Assembly (NCBI RefSeq): GCF_000002865.3
Contig: NW_001865063.1
Coordinates: 445,483 to 509,482 of the forward strand
Direction: 5' to 3'
Source of the DNA: Monosiga brevicollis MX1
Lineage: Eukaryota > Opisthokonta > Choanoflagellata > Craspedida > Salpingoecidae
Length of the DNA stretch: 64,000 nucleotides
Shown: piece by piece, positions 11,586 to 20,773 of the stretch
Layout of the letters: every line of letters starts with the position of its first letter
Numbering within the stretch: the stretch's first letter is position 1
Notes under the pieces: generated by a model
What the model was told of the DNA's origin: nothing
What the model saw: only the letters and a program-made list of their open reading frames with translations
Database searches by the model: none
Translations under genes and position numbers: made by a program

Positions 11586-14361
11586 CCAGTGCAAATTGAG
11601 GCACAACTCGAGGAGCTTGTACCTTGGTGGGCGACGGCAGCACCTGGGTTGACGCCGAGTGCGTCGGTCCAATGTTGTCGTCATGGAAGCTCCAAGGGGA
11701 TGAGGATGGAAGAGTCACAGCCGTACCGTGTGATGTATTCAAGCTCTGCTGCCGCACGTCTGCATCCTGAACGACAGGGCCAGATGGGTGGAGCGAATCA
11801 GAGAACAGAACCTGCGATGACGCGCTACTGGTGCGCCCCAACGGCATGGGTGGGGCGGTGTCACTGTTCGTGCGTGATACATCGCCCGTCTCCTCGGCCC
11901 GAGCATTGTCCTTCACGGCCGCCGATGAGTTGGCGCGATCGGTCTGGGGAGAGGGCTGTGAATCGAGAGTGTCATCAAATTGCGATGTTTGCGAAGGCTC
12001 TAGCCGCAACGGCCGGATGCTGTGACCGCTGCTTTTGCGCGCCATTGACTGGCCACTGGATGGGCCTGATTGAAAGTATGATGGGAGTTGTGACTCGGTG
12101 CCTTGCGGCAAGGCCGGTGACTCGCGACCACTCGTATGCATGGAGGGGAAAGATGCTTCGTGGCTGCGAGTGCGGACACTGGTGTCGGCGGGCGGCGCTG
12201 AGCGGAGAGGTGCGCTGCTGGCTGCTGTCTCGTGGTCTGAAGCATCATCGTCGCTGTCCAATGTTCGTCCGGTGCTCTCATCTGCTGTTGAGCGACGTGC
12301 TGCTGAGCTGGTGGGCGGAGCGTTTGCATCTGACGTTGCAGCGGTGGCATCGGTTGCTTTCGGTGGGGATTGGCGCGGGGCGGGAGCTAATGTGGGAGAC
12401 GTGGTGCTGCGCTCTGCTTGACGGGCAGCGCCTTTGCGGGTAGGGGTTTGGGTTGCAAGGGACGGTGTCCACTCTGGATTGAGATCCAAGTTTGCAAACG
12501 CCTGTGCCTCTGCTCGCTCGGCGGCCTGGAGCCGTTCGTATTCCCGAAGAAACTCTGGCGTGTCGTTGGCCTGGTTCTCATGACCGGACGTGGCTGCTGG
12601 GGACTTTGAGTGCTGCGAGGGAGTTCGGGCTTCGGGTGAGGGCGGGGGTTGTGGCTCGGCACTAGGCTGTGAGGCGGGTGGCGTGGGGCGATTGGATTTG
12701 TCCTCAACGGAGTTGGAGGCCAAGAGTTGCTCGGACTCGTTTGAATCGAGTTGAGCGGGGGCCTTTGAGGTGGGGCGCGGTTGAGACGTGGGTGGGGCGT
12801 CGAGTGAAGGCGGCACCGTGGTTGCCAGGGAAGCCGTCCATTGTGAGTCTTGGAAAGGTCGCTGGCTTAGGTCAGGCTCAAGGAAACGGCTGCGTGGGGT
12901 CTTGGCCGCACTGATGACTTGCTTGGGAGAAGCTGAGTGAGCGGGGAGCGCTAACGAAAGGAAACGGCAAGGACATGCGCATGTCAACAAGACGTGGGGC
13001 CGACAGTTGAAACAGCTGAAAATGTCTAGCATGGCAGATCATTCAGCGTGGCCTGCTGTGATAATTTACGTACCCGCTACAGTCGCTGTGCTCGCCGAGG
13101 TGACTGCTGGGGTGGATCCGGTACGGGGAAGTATATCGGAGCGGCGCGGGTCGTGTTGGTCGGACTCCAAGCCCTCGTAAAAGTTGGTCAACCCTTCAGG
13201 ACGCGAGGGGGAGGGCTGGGACTCGAGGGCTTGCGCGAGGGCCTCGGCGGGGTCTTCCGCAAAGAGCATGCGGTGGAGGGTTTGCCCGTCGCTGCGAGCC
13301 AGACTGTTTTGCCGCTGGCCTCGACCGGCGCCATTCAACGTGAGTGGAGGAGAGCTGGAGCGCGCAGGAGCCAAGTGCCGGTGTGCCGGGGGTTGCAGGT
13401 TGAGCGGGACCGTGTCTGGTTCGTCGTCTTCCAGCGTATCCATGAGCATGGGATCAAGCTCGGCCTGGAGTGGAGGTTGGGCGCCGGGTGGAACGATGTG
13501 TGAGCAAAAAGATAAATAAATCAATGAAAGGACTTGGTCAGGCCTAAAGGTGACAAAGATGCCTACCGCGGGTCGGCTGACGGCCGCGTGGGAGCTGGGT
13601 TCGGCAGGGGCGTGGCTAGCGGTCCGGTGCGAGCTGGCACCCTGCTGGCGCGTTGACATGAGGACGGATGGGGCCAAGTCGACAGGGGAACCCCGGGACA
13701 CGAAATAGACGAACCGTGCGCAGAAGAGAGGGAGTGCGGGCGGGTGAGAGGCTGACGTGAGTGGTGGGAAATTCCTTGGGTTGCTCTGAATGTTGCTCGT
13801 TTTGGGAAGATGGTCGACCCGAGAGCTAGCACGGGGCAAGTGTGAATGAGGCTCGGGTGCTGGGGACGCTGCAAAGTGTGGGAGAAAGGAAAACCAGGAG
13901 AAACGGGGGCAGGAAGAACAGGGTACAAAAAGGTGGGGGTGGGGGGGGGAGGAGTGTGGGGGCGGGGCTATACACGTCTTGTTTTCCTGTAAGTGGGTCA
14001 TAGGTGGGTGGTTTTGCGTTACCTCGAACACGCTGATGCCAGCTTCATCGGCAGCAGACTGGGAAAGAAAGGATTTGCTGCTGTGAACGAGGCGCAAGAG
14101 TTCCTGGCTTTGGTTGTCCTGCTGGTCAAGCTCGGGGAAGTTGTCGTGATCATGCTTGGTTTGATGTGAGCTGTAGTGTTCCTGCGGAGCAGGCGGCTGG
14201 CTATCATCACCAAGCTGGGAAAAGTCGAGGTCATCGGCTTGCGAGTGCGCCAGGGCCGCTGAGCAAAGCCGTGCGCAAGGGAAAGGGATGAGAATTGCTG
14301 CCCAATGGGAAATGAGGGCGGCCCAAAACAGCGAGCAGGGCCCACCTAAGCGTGACTCCAT
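6841..14361 (-). CDS. TP53BP1 homologue: 53BP1-like DNA-damage checkpoint protein (SQ/TQ region, two tandem-Tudor units, tandem BRCT)
   Basis: Large multi-exon gene. The start is likely the ATG at 14361 (MESR, then an intron), followed by DLDFSQLGDDSQ, which resembles the SQ-bearing start of animal 53BP1. The N-terminal exons (about 14260-11640) are disordered and carry many SQ/TQ sites, the targets of ATM/ATR kinases, plus one SLATQTPT motif of the LC8-binding type. Two Tudor units follow: VGTAVLAV...LYPG...FADG...LPGTEV plus a second half (about 9210-8830), and VGTDVLAP...LYPG...FADG...PAGTSV plus a second half (about 8370-7985). The last exon (about 7814-6841) encodes two BRCT repeats. The first contains YKYLLALATGVPCVDTNWLE and HLLPAGQTS, matching the human 53BP1 sequence around CLASGIPCV and LLPAG; the second ends at YAWNPRP and a TAG stop. 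In animals the protein binds H4K20me2/H2AK15ub nucleosomes at breaks. Intermediate exon ends are approximate. Confidence 0.88.
11550..11584. repeat. Poly-A (poly-T on the coding strand) run in an intron of the 53BP1-like gene
   Basis: An uninterrupted run of about 35 A on the plus strand lies between two coding exons of the minus-strand gene. It could be a long polypyrimidine tract ahead of a splice acceptor, since it is T-rich on the transcribed strand. Run length may be unreliable in the assembly. Confidence 0.85.
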
Positions 14362-14956
14362 GCCACTGGTTTTCCAGCGCCACGGAGCGCCGAGCTGACG
14401 AGCCGCGCCGTTGGCTATTGAGAGCAGCCGTCCCAGTCAGAAAGGGGGCTCAGGACTGCGCCTTGGCAGCCTGGCAGACTGTTCGTTGATGTTACGTCAA
14501 GTGTGTTCAAGGGCGTAATCCTTGGTGGCGCTGCTGCTGCTGCTGCTGCTGGGGCTGTCGGGCTGTCGGGCTGTCAGGTCACTCACACACACACACATGC
14601 GCACGCGTTTGCCTCTCTCTCGTTTGATCAGAGAGAGAGCGCGCGCCGGAATGAAACGATGAGAGAGAGAGAAGAAGAAAATCGGGCTATCAAAGTCAGA
14701 GAGAGAACGTGACGGAAGAATCAGGCCCGTGTACAAACAAAGCTAAAACTAGAGAGATGAGATACCACACTCGTCTGAGAAGAGAGACAACGTTCAAAAA
14801 GGATGACAACCACCTGAGAGTAACGGTCACTGAAGTCGTCCCACACACTCTTGCGTGTTCCAACATGTTTGCTCTAAATCGTCTCCCTCTCGGAACTATT
14901 GTTTATCTTCTCTAAACTTGACTTTCTGACGTTCTCTCGCTCTCTCTTTCTCCTTC

Positions 14957-15007
<51 letters not shown>

Positions 15008-15028
15008 CTCTCTCTCTCTCTCTCCTTC

Positions 15029-15078
<50 letters not shown>

Positions 15079-15170
15079 TCTCTTCCATCGAAATAAACAT
15101 CTCATCTCTAATTTCATGCATCTCCCTCCCTGTTAAATGAACACAACCCTCCTCTAATCTAAACCAGAAA
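14362..15170. other. Intergenic between divergent genes
   Basis: About 800 bp between the 53BP1-like start (minus strand) and the TrmO-like start (plus strand), so it probably holds both promoters. It includes a (GCT)n stretch (14528-14552), a short CA repeat (14582-14596), GA-rich sequence (14620-14710) and the long CT microsatellite listed separately. No coding sequence is supported. Confidence 0.45.
14937..15078. repeat. (CT)n microsatellite
   Basis: Nearly continuous CT repeat of about 140 bp, broken by CTTTCTCCTTCGAT twice and by a short TGTGTGT. The two CCTTCGATCTCTC blocks suggest an internal duplication of the array. It lies about 95 bp upstream of the TrmO-like start codon. Confidence 0.92.
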
Positions 15171-16101
15171 ATGATTTTGGCACGAGGGGTCGGGGAGGCG
15201 GCGGCGGGGGCGATCGCGGGGGGAAGTCGGGAGGAGCCGGATGCTCTTGTCAAGGTGGCGGGGGTGGCGGTGGGTGTGTTGGTGGCTGGTACGGCGGTGG
15301 CGGGGATGGTGGGCGTGCTTATGGCTTGGCGGGTGGAGCGCAAGCGGGTGAAGGAGTTGCAGGCTTTGCTGGATCGGATGGAGCGGCTTCGCAAGGAAGA
15401 GCGGACCGGGCGGTGCGGGCCGAGCAGCGGCTGCGGNNNNNNNNNNNNNNNNNNNNNNNNNNNNNNNNNNNNNNNNNNNNNNNNNNNNNNNNNNNNNNNN
15501 NNNNNNNNNNNNNNNNNNNNNNNNNNNNNNNNNNNNNNNNNNNNNNNNNNNNNNNNNNNNNNNNNNNNNNNNNNNNNNNNNNNNNNNNNNNNNNNNNNNN
15601 NNNNNNNNNNAGCCCTCATCGTCCCACCCCATCGGTCTATCCCTCGTTCGCATCGTCGCCGTGAGCGCTGCCGGCATTGCCATTGCCGGTCATGATCTCG
15701 TGGATGGCACCCCCGTCCTGGACATTAAACCTTATTTACCCCACGTCGAGGCCGTCCAGGACGCTACCCTCCCCGCCTGGGTCGATGAAGAAAACACTCT
15801 CCTTGCCATGAGCGTCGACTGGTTGCCTGCCGCCCTCGACCAGCTCGCTCAATCCTGCACCCACCTCCCCTCCAAAATCCCATGGCGACATCCCGCCACC
15901 CCGGCCCAGGCCTCCGCCACCCTGCTTCGGCGCCAAATCGATCAAATTTTGCGCTTTGACATTCGCAACCTCAACCAGCGACAACGTGCAGCCCCTGAAA
16001 CCACCTATCATCTGCGCTACGCCGGCCTCAACCTTGCCTACCACATTCAAGACCGCCGCATCACCATCCATGCCTGCTCCCTCTCCTCAACATCCGATTG
16101 A
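15171..16101 (+). CDS. TRMO homologue: TrmO-type tRNA (adenine-N6)-methyltransferase with N-terminal membrane segment, interrupted by an assembly gap
   Basis: The start ATG at 15171 opens a frame with a hydrophobic, probably membrane-spanning stretch (about residues 28-52, VAGVAVGVLVAGTAVAGMVG) followed by a basic heptad-like helix (ERKRVKELQALLDRMERLRK). A run of 174 N then hides the start of the catalytic domain. After the gap the sequence reads PIGLSLVRIVAV with GHDLVDGTPVLDIKPYLP, the signature of the TrmO/YaeB (TsaA-like) family. This family uses S-adenosylmethionine to methylate t6A37 of tRNA. The tail (RRQIDQILRFDIRNL ... YHLRYAGLNLAYHI) matches the C-terminal domain of the human protein. 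Bases at both gap edges look wrong: the expected HRPNPIGL is split between two frames, one base short. The stop is TGA at 16099-16101. The membrane anchor is unusual for the human enzyme. Confidence 0.82.
15437..15610. other. Assembly gap (174 N)
   Basis: Run of 174 N inside the TrmO-like gene. Adjacent sequence shows frame inconsistencies on both sides. On the left, the helix continues as RAVRAEQRLR only in a different frame; on the right, PHRP and HPIGL lie in different frames. This suggests low-quality contig ends. Confidence 0.98.
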
Positions 16102-16628
16102 GCCGCACGAAACACCGACCCCATCAAAATTGACCGGCCGCTGAGCGCTGCCTCATCAAAGACTTGGTATCCCTGATCTGACTTTCTTTTTTTTTTTTTT
16201 TTTACCTTTCTTTGGCCTTTTGCCCCGCCATGCGCCGAGCGCACTTGTTTGTTTTGCCAATTCTATCAGCACCATCATCGAATTGTATTCCTCTCATACA
16301 CGTTGTTTAAGTGGATGTAGTGGTCTTCCACCAACCATCACACCTCGCTCTCCCCGTACCCTGGCATTTACTTGCACGCCAAGCAGCGTCAACACATTCT
16401 TGAATAGAAGACAAAGGGGAAGGAGGCCGCCTTACATCGAACAGTCAGTACACGCGTTAAGACACCATTTGGCTCGTGTGAGTTTGAACATGCAAGGCAG
16501 GGGCAGTCACAGCTCAACTCGTGTGAACAATTGAAACAAGCAATCACCACACAAAGAGAGCACAATACACACGATTGGAAGAAAAGACACACAACACAAC
16601 ACGTGCCATAGATTCGATCCGCTCAGCA
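16102..16628. other. Intergenic, convergent 3' ends
   Basis: About 530 bp between the TrmO-like stop (+) and the first Hint gene stop (-). A T run at 16187-16203 may belong to the TrmO 3' UTR. The last 41 bp before the Hint stop (16588-16628) are identical to the flank of the second Hint gene (20733-20773). Confidence 0.5.
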
Positions 16629-19600
16629 TCACAGCTCAAGCCCAAAGATCGCCTCCAGCTCAGCTCGGCTCAACGTTCCCCCGTTGGCCTCATACTGCGC
16701 CACCATCGCCTCAACCTGCCCCGCCAACACCGCTCCATCAACACCCATCAGTCCCATCGCTGCCTCAGAATACGCATGATACCCATCCGCATAATCAACC
16801 ACCGCGCGGTCGCTCTCAACCGTCTCTCGCAGTGGCGTCGTGAAGATGTGCTGCAACCAATGTGTAAACCCAAAGCCGCCTGTATAGCTCGAGGCCACCA
16901 GCCCCTCCGCCACGACGGTGCTCATCGACGTCAGCGGTGAATAGAATCCTACCGCCGTATCCCACCGCTTCCCCGTCACACTCGTCACCAACAAACATCC
17001 ACTCTCATCAAACACCACCACCAGATCCCCCACAGCCACCGCCTCCGCCTCCACATACGAGCCCGCCGGTAGTTGCGTGTTGCACCCCGCCCCCAACGAC
17101 TCGTTGGCCACAAACACATAGTGCGTTTTCGACAACTGCAGCTCCTGCTCCACTCCGTGGGCGTCCTCATACTGCAGCGCCACAACCGAGAACGCCGTCG
17201 AGTGCCCCACATGCCTCACCGTCGTCAGCGGGCAGTCCACCACACTCGAGTCCACATCACTGATGCACTTGAGCATGTCACCCGTTGTCAGGTCCGTCAG
17301 CGCCGCCCAGCTGCCGTTGGCCAACATCATACGGGTCGTGCTTGCAAAGCACGACTCCACACATGTCACGGGTGTCACCTCGAATGAACATTCCACGGCG
17401 ACTTCAATGGTCTGGCCAGTGCTGAAGAAGGTGGCTGTACCAGACCAGTTGCCCACGTTGACAACAGTTGTGTAGCCAGGTGTCAACGAGACATTGTAGG
17501 GACCAAGGTTGATGATGTCGGTTGTGTTGCTTGTCATGGCAAGCAGATAGTCACCATTCAGTGAACCAGCATACCACACCGCTATCACGTCATTATGAAA
17601 AATGAGATTTGACGGCTGTTCGGAGACAGCCGAGCCTGGCTCCTCCAAATCATCCATGCTATAAATAAGTCCGTTGACGTCAATACAATATTCAATGGGG
17701 CTAGTTGTTGTAGAAGTGGTCGAGGTGGTGGTGGTTGTGGTAACTGGCGTTGTTGGGGTCGATGTCGAACCCGTCGTCTGCGTCTGAGTGGTGGACGTCG
17801 ATGTTGTGGATGTCGACGTTGTGGATGTTGATGTTGTGGATGTTGATGTTGTGGATGTCGACGTTGTGGATGTCGTCGAGGTCGAGGTCGTCGAGGTCGC
17901 CACATTTGAGATGCAAACGCTCACGCTGTCGATTGCCGCTGAAGGAAGGGATCCAGTCGAAGAGAAAAACACTTCGACAAATTGACCCAGGCTCGGGGAG
18001 CTCCACTCGACGCTGGCGCTGGCACGATACGTCACAAAGGAACTGCTGCTCATGTTGGCAGACGATACCGTCCTCGAGACAACCACGTTGCCCTCGCCAT
18101 CCCGTAAGCCAAAGGTCAATTCGTTATCGTAATAGCCTGATCCTAGACCGAGTGCCAATGACACCTCATATGTGACGCCGCCTGTCCATTGAAGACGTGT
18201 TGTCTGCGACACGTCCGCTTCCATTCCAAAGAGCACCATTGCATGCTCCCCATCGCCTCGGCGGCCCAGCTCGGGAGTGAAGAAGCCCCAAGGCACAATC
18301 ATGGCACTTGAATCCCATGCACCTGCCCACACCCGGTCATTGGCATGCACGATTCGGCTGCCTCTTGCCTGTCGGTAGCCTTCAAAGGATGCTTCCTGTA
18401 CGTGTGCTGCTTCCAGGCACGCGTCCAAGTACGTCGTGCTCGTGCTTGTTGTGCTGGTGGTAGTAGTGGTTGTGCTAGTCGTGCTGGTGCTAGTCGTTGT
18501 GGACATGGTTGACGCTTCAATCGCAGCCACGTTGCAGCCCATCAGCTCAACCTCCTTATAGCTCAGGCACGTGGCGATGAGTGTCTCCAAATTGCCATCG
18601 GTCAAGTCAACCTCGAATTGGCTGCCACTCACGTCCAGATCAAAACGCGTATCAAGCTTGATACCACACGCCTGCATGCAACACGTGACACAGGCGCACA
18701 CATCCAAGCAATGCACGCACCAAGGGCTGTGAGATTGGACTTTCTGGCTTCCAATGCATTTCAATGCGTATCAAGTCTTCTCACCTGGATGTTGCACTCC
18801 TCAACCAGAACCTCCTTGAACTGCGCGACAAATCGATTCAGCTTGCGGCGGTTCAGGCTGTTGAGCGAAAAGCCATCGCGACACTCGAATTGGGACTACA
18901 ATGTCACCCATCAACAAGATGAGCTCACAAGTCAAACATCGTGCGAACAGCCAGCCAGCAACAGGGCGGCTCCAATGCTGCTTCTGCTCCCCAACAAGTT
19001 GCACGTGTTCATCCCCACCCCAGGCCCATGTCTCCATGCGACAGACATGGTGCATTTGTGTGTTGATTTGACTTGAGCGACCTACCCGACCAAGAAGTGG
19101 TGCCACATCCATCGTATCGAACGAGAAGCAGCTGCTGTCTTCGATTGTGCAGGTCTCGATGGCTCGGCAGTCGTCGTTGTTTGAAGAGAGGCACACCTCA
19201 AACAGGTGAGCTCCACAAAAGCCACCTATCCCGTCATTTGCAAGTGTAAAAAGAGAGAACAGTCTCAAAGGTGAGGGCAAAGAGAGTTACAAGCTCGATC
19301 AAAACAACGTTGGGTCCCAGGTCTGCCTCATTCAATCCTGGGGCTGACCTTGGGTGCAAGGGACGGCACGCAGACCAGCTTGGCCCATGTCCGAGGCCCA
19401 TCGATATCCCGTGCTGCTAGTCACCGTTTGCAGGCATCCGCGTTGCTACATGCATTCACATGCCAATCGATTCGAACCCGTGAGATGAACAGAGTCCAAG
19501 TCCCAGAGGAAGTTTCGCGGCTCAGTGATGCCACGAGTCACAACAGGCTTTGAGGCTGCGATTGCACATCTTGATCCAATGCCCATGGACTGACCAACAA

Positions 19601-19765
19601 CCACCAAGTCAATCCTATTTAATGCTCTCACCACCTCACCTGAATAAGCTGCAGCTCAAAAAAATTGAGGAGATCCAGATTGATTGGGCCAGCCTGTGCA
19701 GGGCACGCCCACCAAACGGCCACTAAAAGTGGCAGGAACATTGCCATCGCTGCTGCGATGCCCAT
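16629..19765 (-). CDS. Secreted hoglet-like protein: Cys-rich N-terminus, Thr-rich linkers, beta-sandwich-like domain, C-terminal hedgehog-type Hint domain
   Basis: The likely start is the ATG at 19765, giving a signal peptide (MGIAAAMAMFLPLLVAVWWA, then CPAQAG). Short Cys-containing exons follow (about 19280-18780), including NRRKLNRFVAQFKEVLVEEC. The large last exon (from about 18680) has two Thr/Ser-rich mucin-like linkers (about 18510-18430 and 17890-17700). Between them sits a roughly 170-residue stretch with alternating hydrophobic strands (such as VTYEVSLALGLGSGY), possibly a carbohydrate-binding beta-sandwich. After IEYC and a short conserved module comes a Hint domain: SCFASTTRMML with the catalytic-type Cys, LTTGDML, LSKTHYVFV (block with the active His), GFYSPLTSMSTVV and GLVASSY, the last two typical of hedgehog Hog domains. 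The stop is at 16629. Hog domains splice off and can esterify the upstream part to a sterol; that this one does is inference. A tandem paralogue lies at 20774-23352. Confidence 0.82.
17700..17895. repeat. Degenerate trinucleotide array encoding Thr/Ser linker
   Basis: On the plus strand it reads as GTTGTGGATGTCGAC-type units of 15-18 bp; on the coding strand it gives TTSTSTTSTST. The matching array in the paralogue is at about 21840-22110 (GTCGAGGTG units). The same kind of linker occurs again at about 18430-18510. Confidence 0.85.
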
Positions 19766-20773
19766 GGCTTGATGTGCTTGTTCAATCCGGCAGAACAAAG
19801 CATGTGGTGCACACGTCTCTCTCAAAGGGCGAAGAAGTAAAATGCAACGACCAGGACCATAGCCAAACCCAATAGCCGTGCCGCAAAAGCATCAAGCCAC
19901 AACTGACACTGCAAGCAGGCGTGTCGAGTGTTCACATGCGCCTAGGCCGTTAAGAGAAGAGGACGTGAAGGCTCGACCACGCACCAATCCTGACCACTCC
20001 TTTTTCCTTCGTTCCCCCAAAACCCAAACCCAAACGCGAGGCGCTTCCAACCGCCAGACCAGGTTTTTAGTCAGGGCCAGCCCATGCTTGCCGAAATCTG
20101 GAGACGAGGGACATGGACGGTGTCCGCGTCGGACAAAAAGGTCTTTTTAAGAACGTGTACATGCATGCAGGCATATAACCGCAATTGGCATCTGGGGAGT
20201 TGATTATATTATCTGGACTCGAAATTCAAGATGGGTGCGTGCGGTTTGCAAAACTTGGTTGATTCTGGCGGGAGATGATGAAGGCTGACCTTGGATGCTT
20301 GCATGCCTCGCCGTGCCTCGCCGTGCCTTGTTTACAAAATCGCGACTCGTGCTCATGCACGGCTGCTCACAGTGGGCTTGCACGGATCGAGGTCAATATT
20401 ATGCCGATTGCCACGCAGGCCCATCACATTGCGAAAAAAGCCAATAACACTGTGACTCGTCCCAAGCTCCCATGCGAGCACAAACTACGCTGTCCAGGGT
20501 GAGTGACGGCTTGATGTGAAGAATGTATGTGTGTGCCGATGCACACACGGCAAGATTGTAGCGTCACTTACTGCAAGCACACTATGCAAAGGAGCTTGAC
20601 CTATGCCGAGTGGGGAGGGGCCCTAGTGATCGCGTAGCACGCAGAGCACACAACTCAATTCATTGGCCAGATGCTGATGCATGGTTTCGCAGAAGACAAG
20701 GAACAATGAAAGCACCCAATTTGGGGTGGAGACACACAACACAACACGTGCCATAGATTCGATCCGCTCAGCA
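19766..20773. other. Intergenic between the two Hint genes
   Basis: About 1 kb holding the promoter of the first Hint gene and the 3' flank of the second. It contains a small direct repeat (GCCTCGCCGTGCCTCGCCGTGCC near 20305-20327) and an ATGCATGCAG palindromic patch near 20160. No coding sequence is supported. The last 41 bp match the flank of the other Hint gene. Confidence 0.45.

Noticed and set aside
16629-17345. Hint domains considered as inteins or as parts of polymorphic toxins
   Set aside because: They are C-terminal, carry the hedgehog-type GFYSPLT and VASSY segments, follow signal peptides and Thr-rich linkers, and have no homing endonuclease or toxin partner. Secreted hoglet-like proteins fit better.
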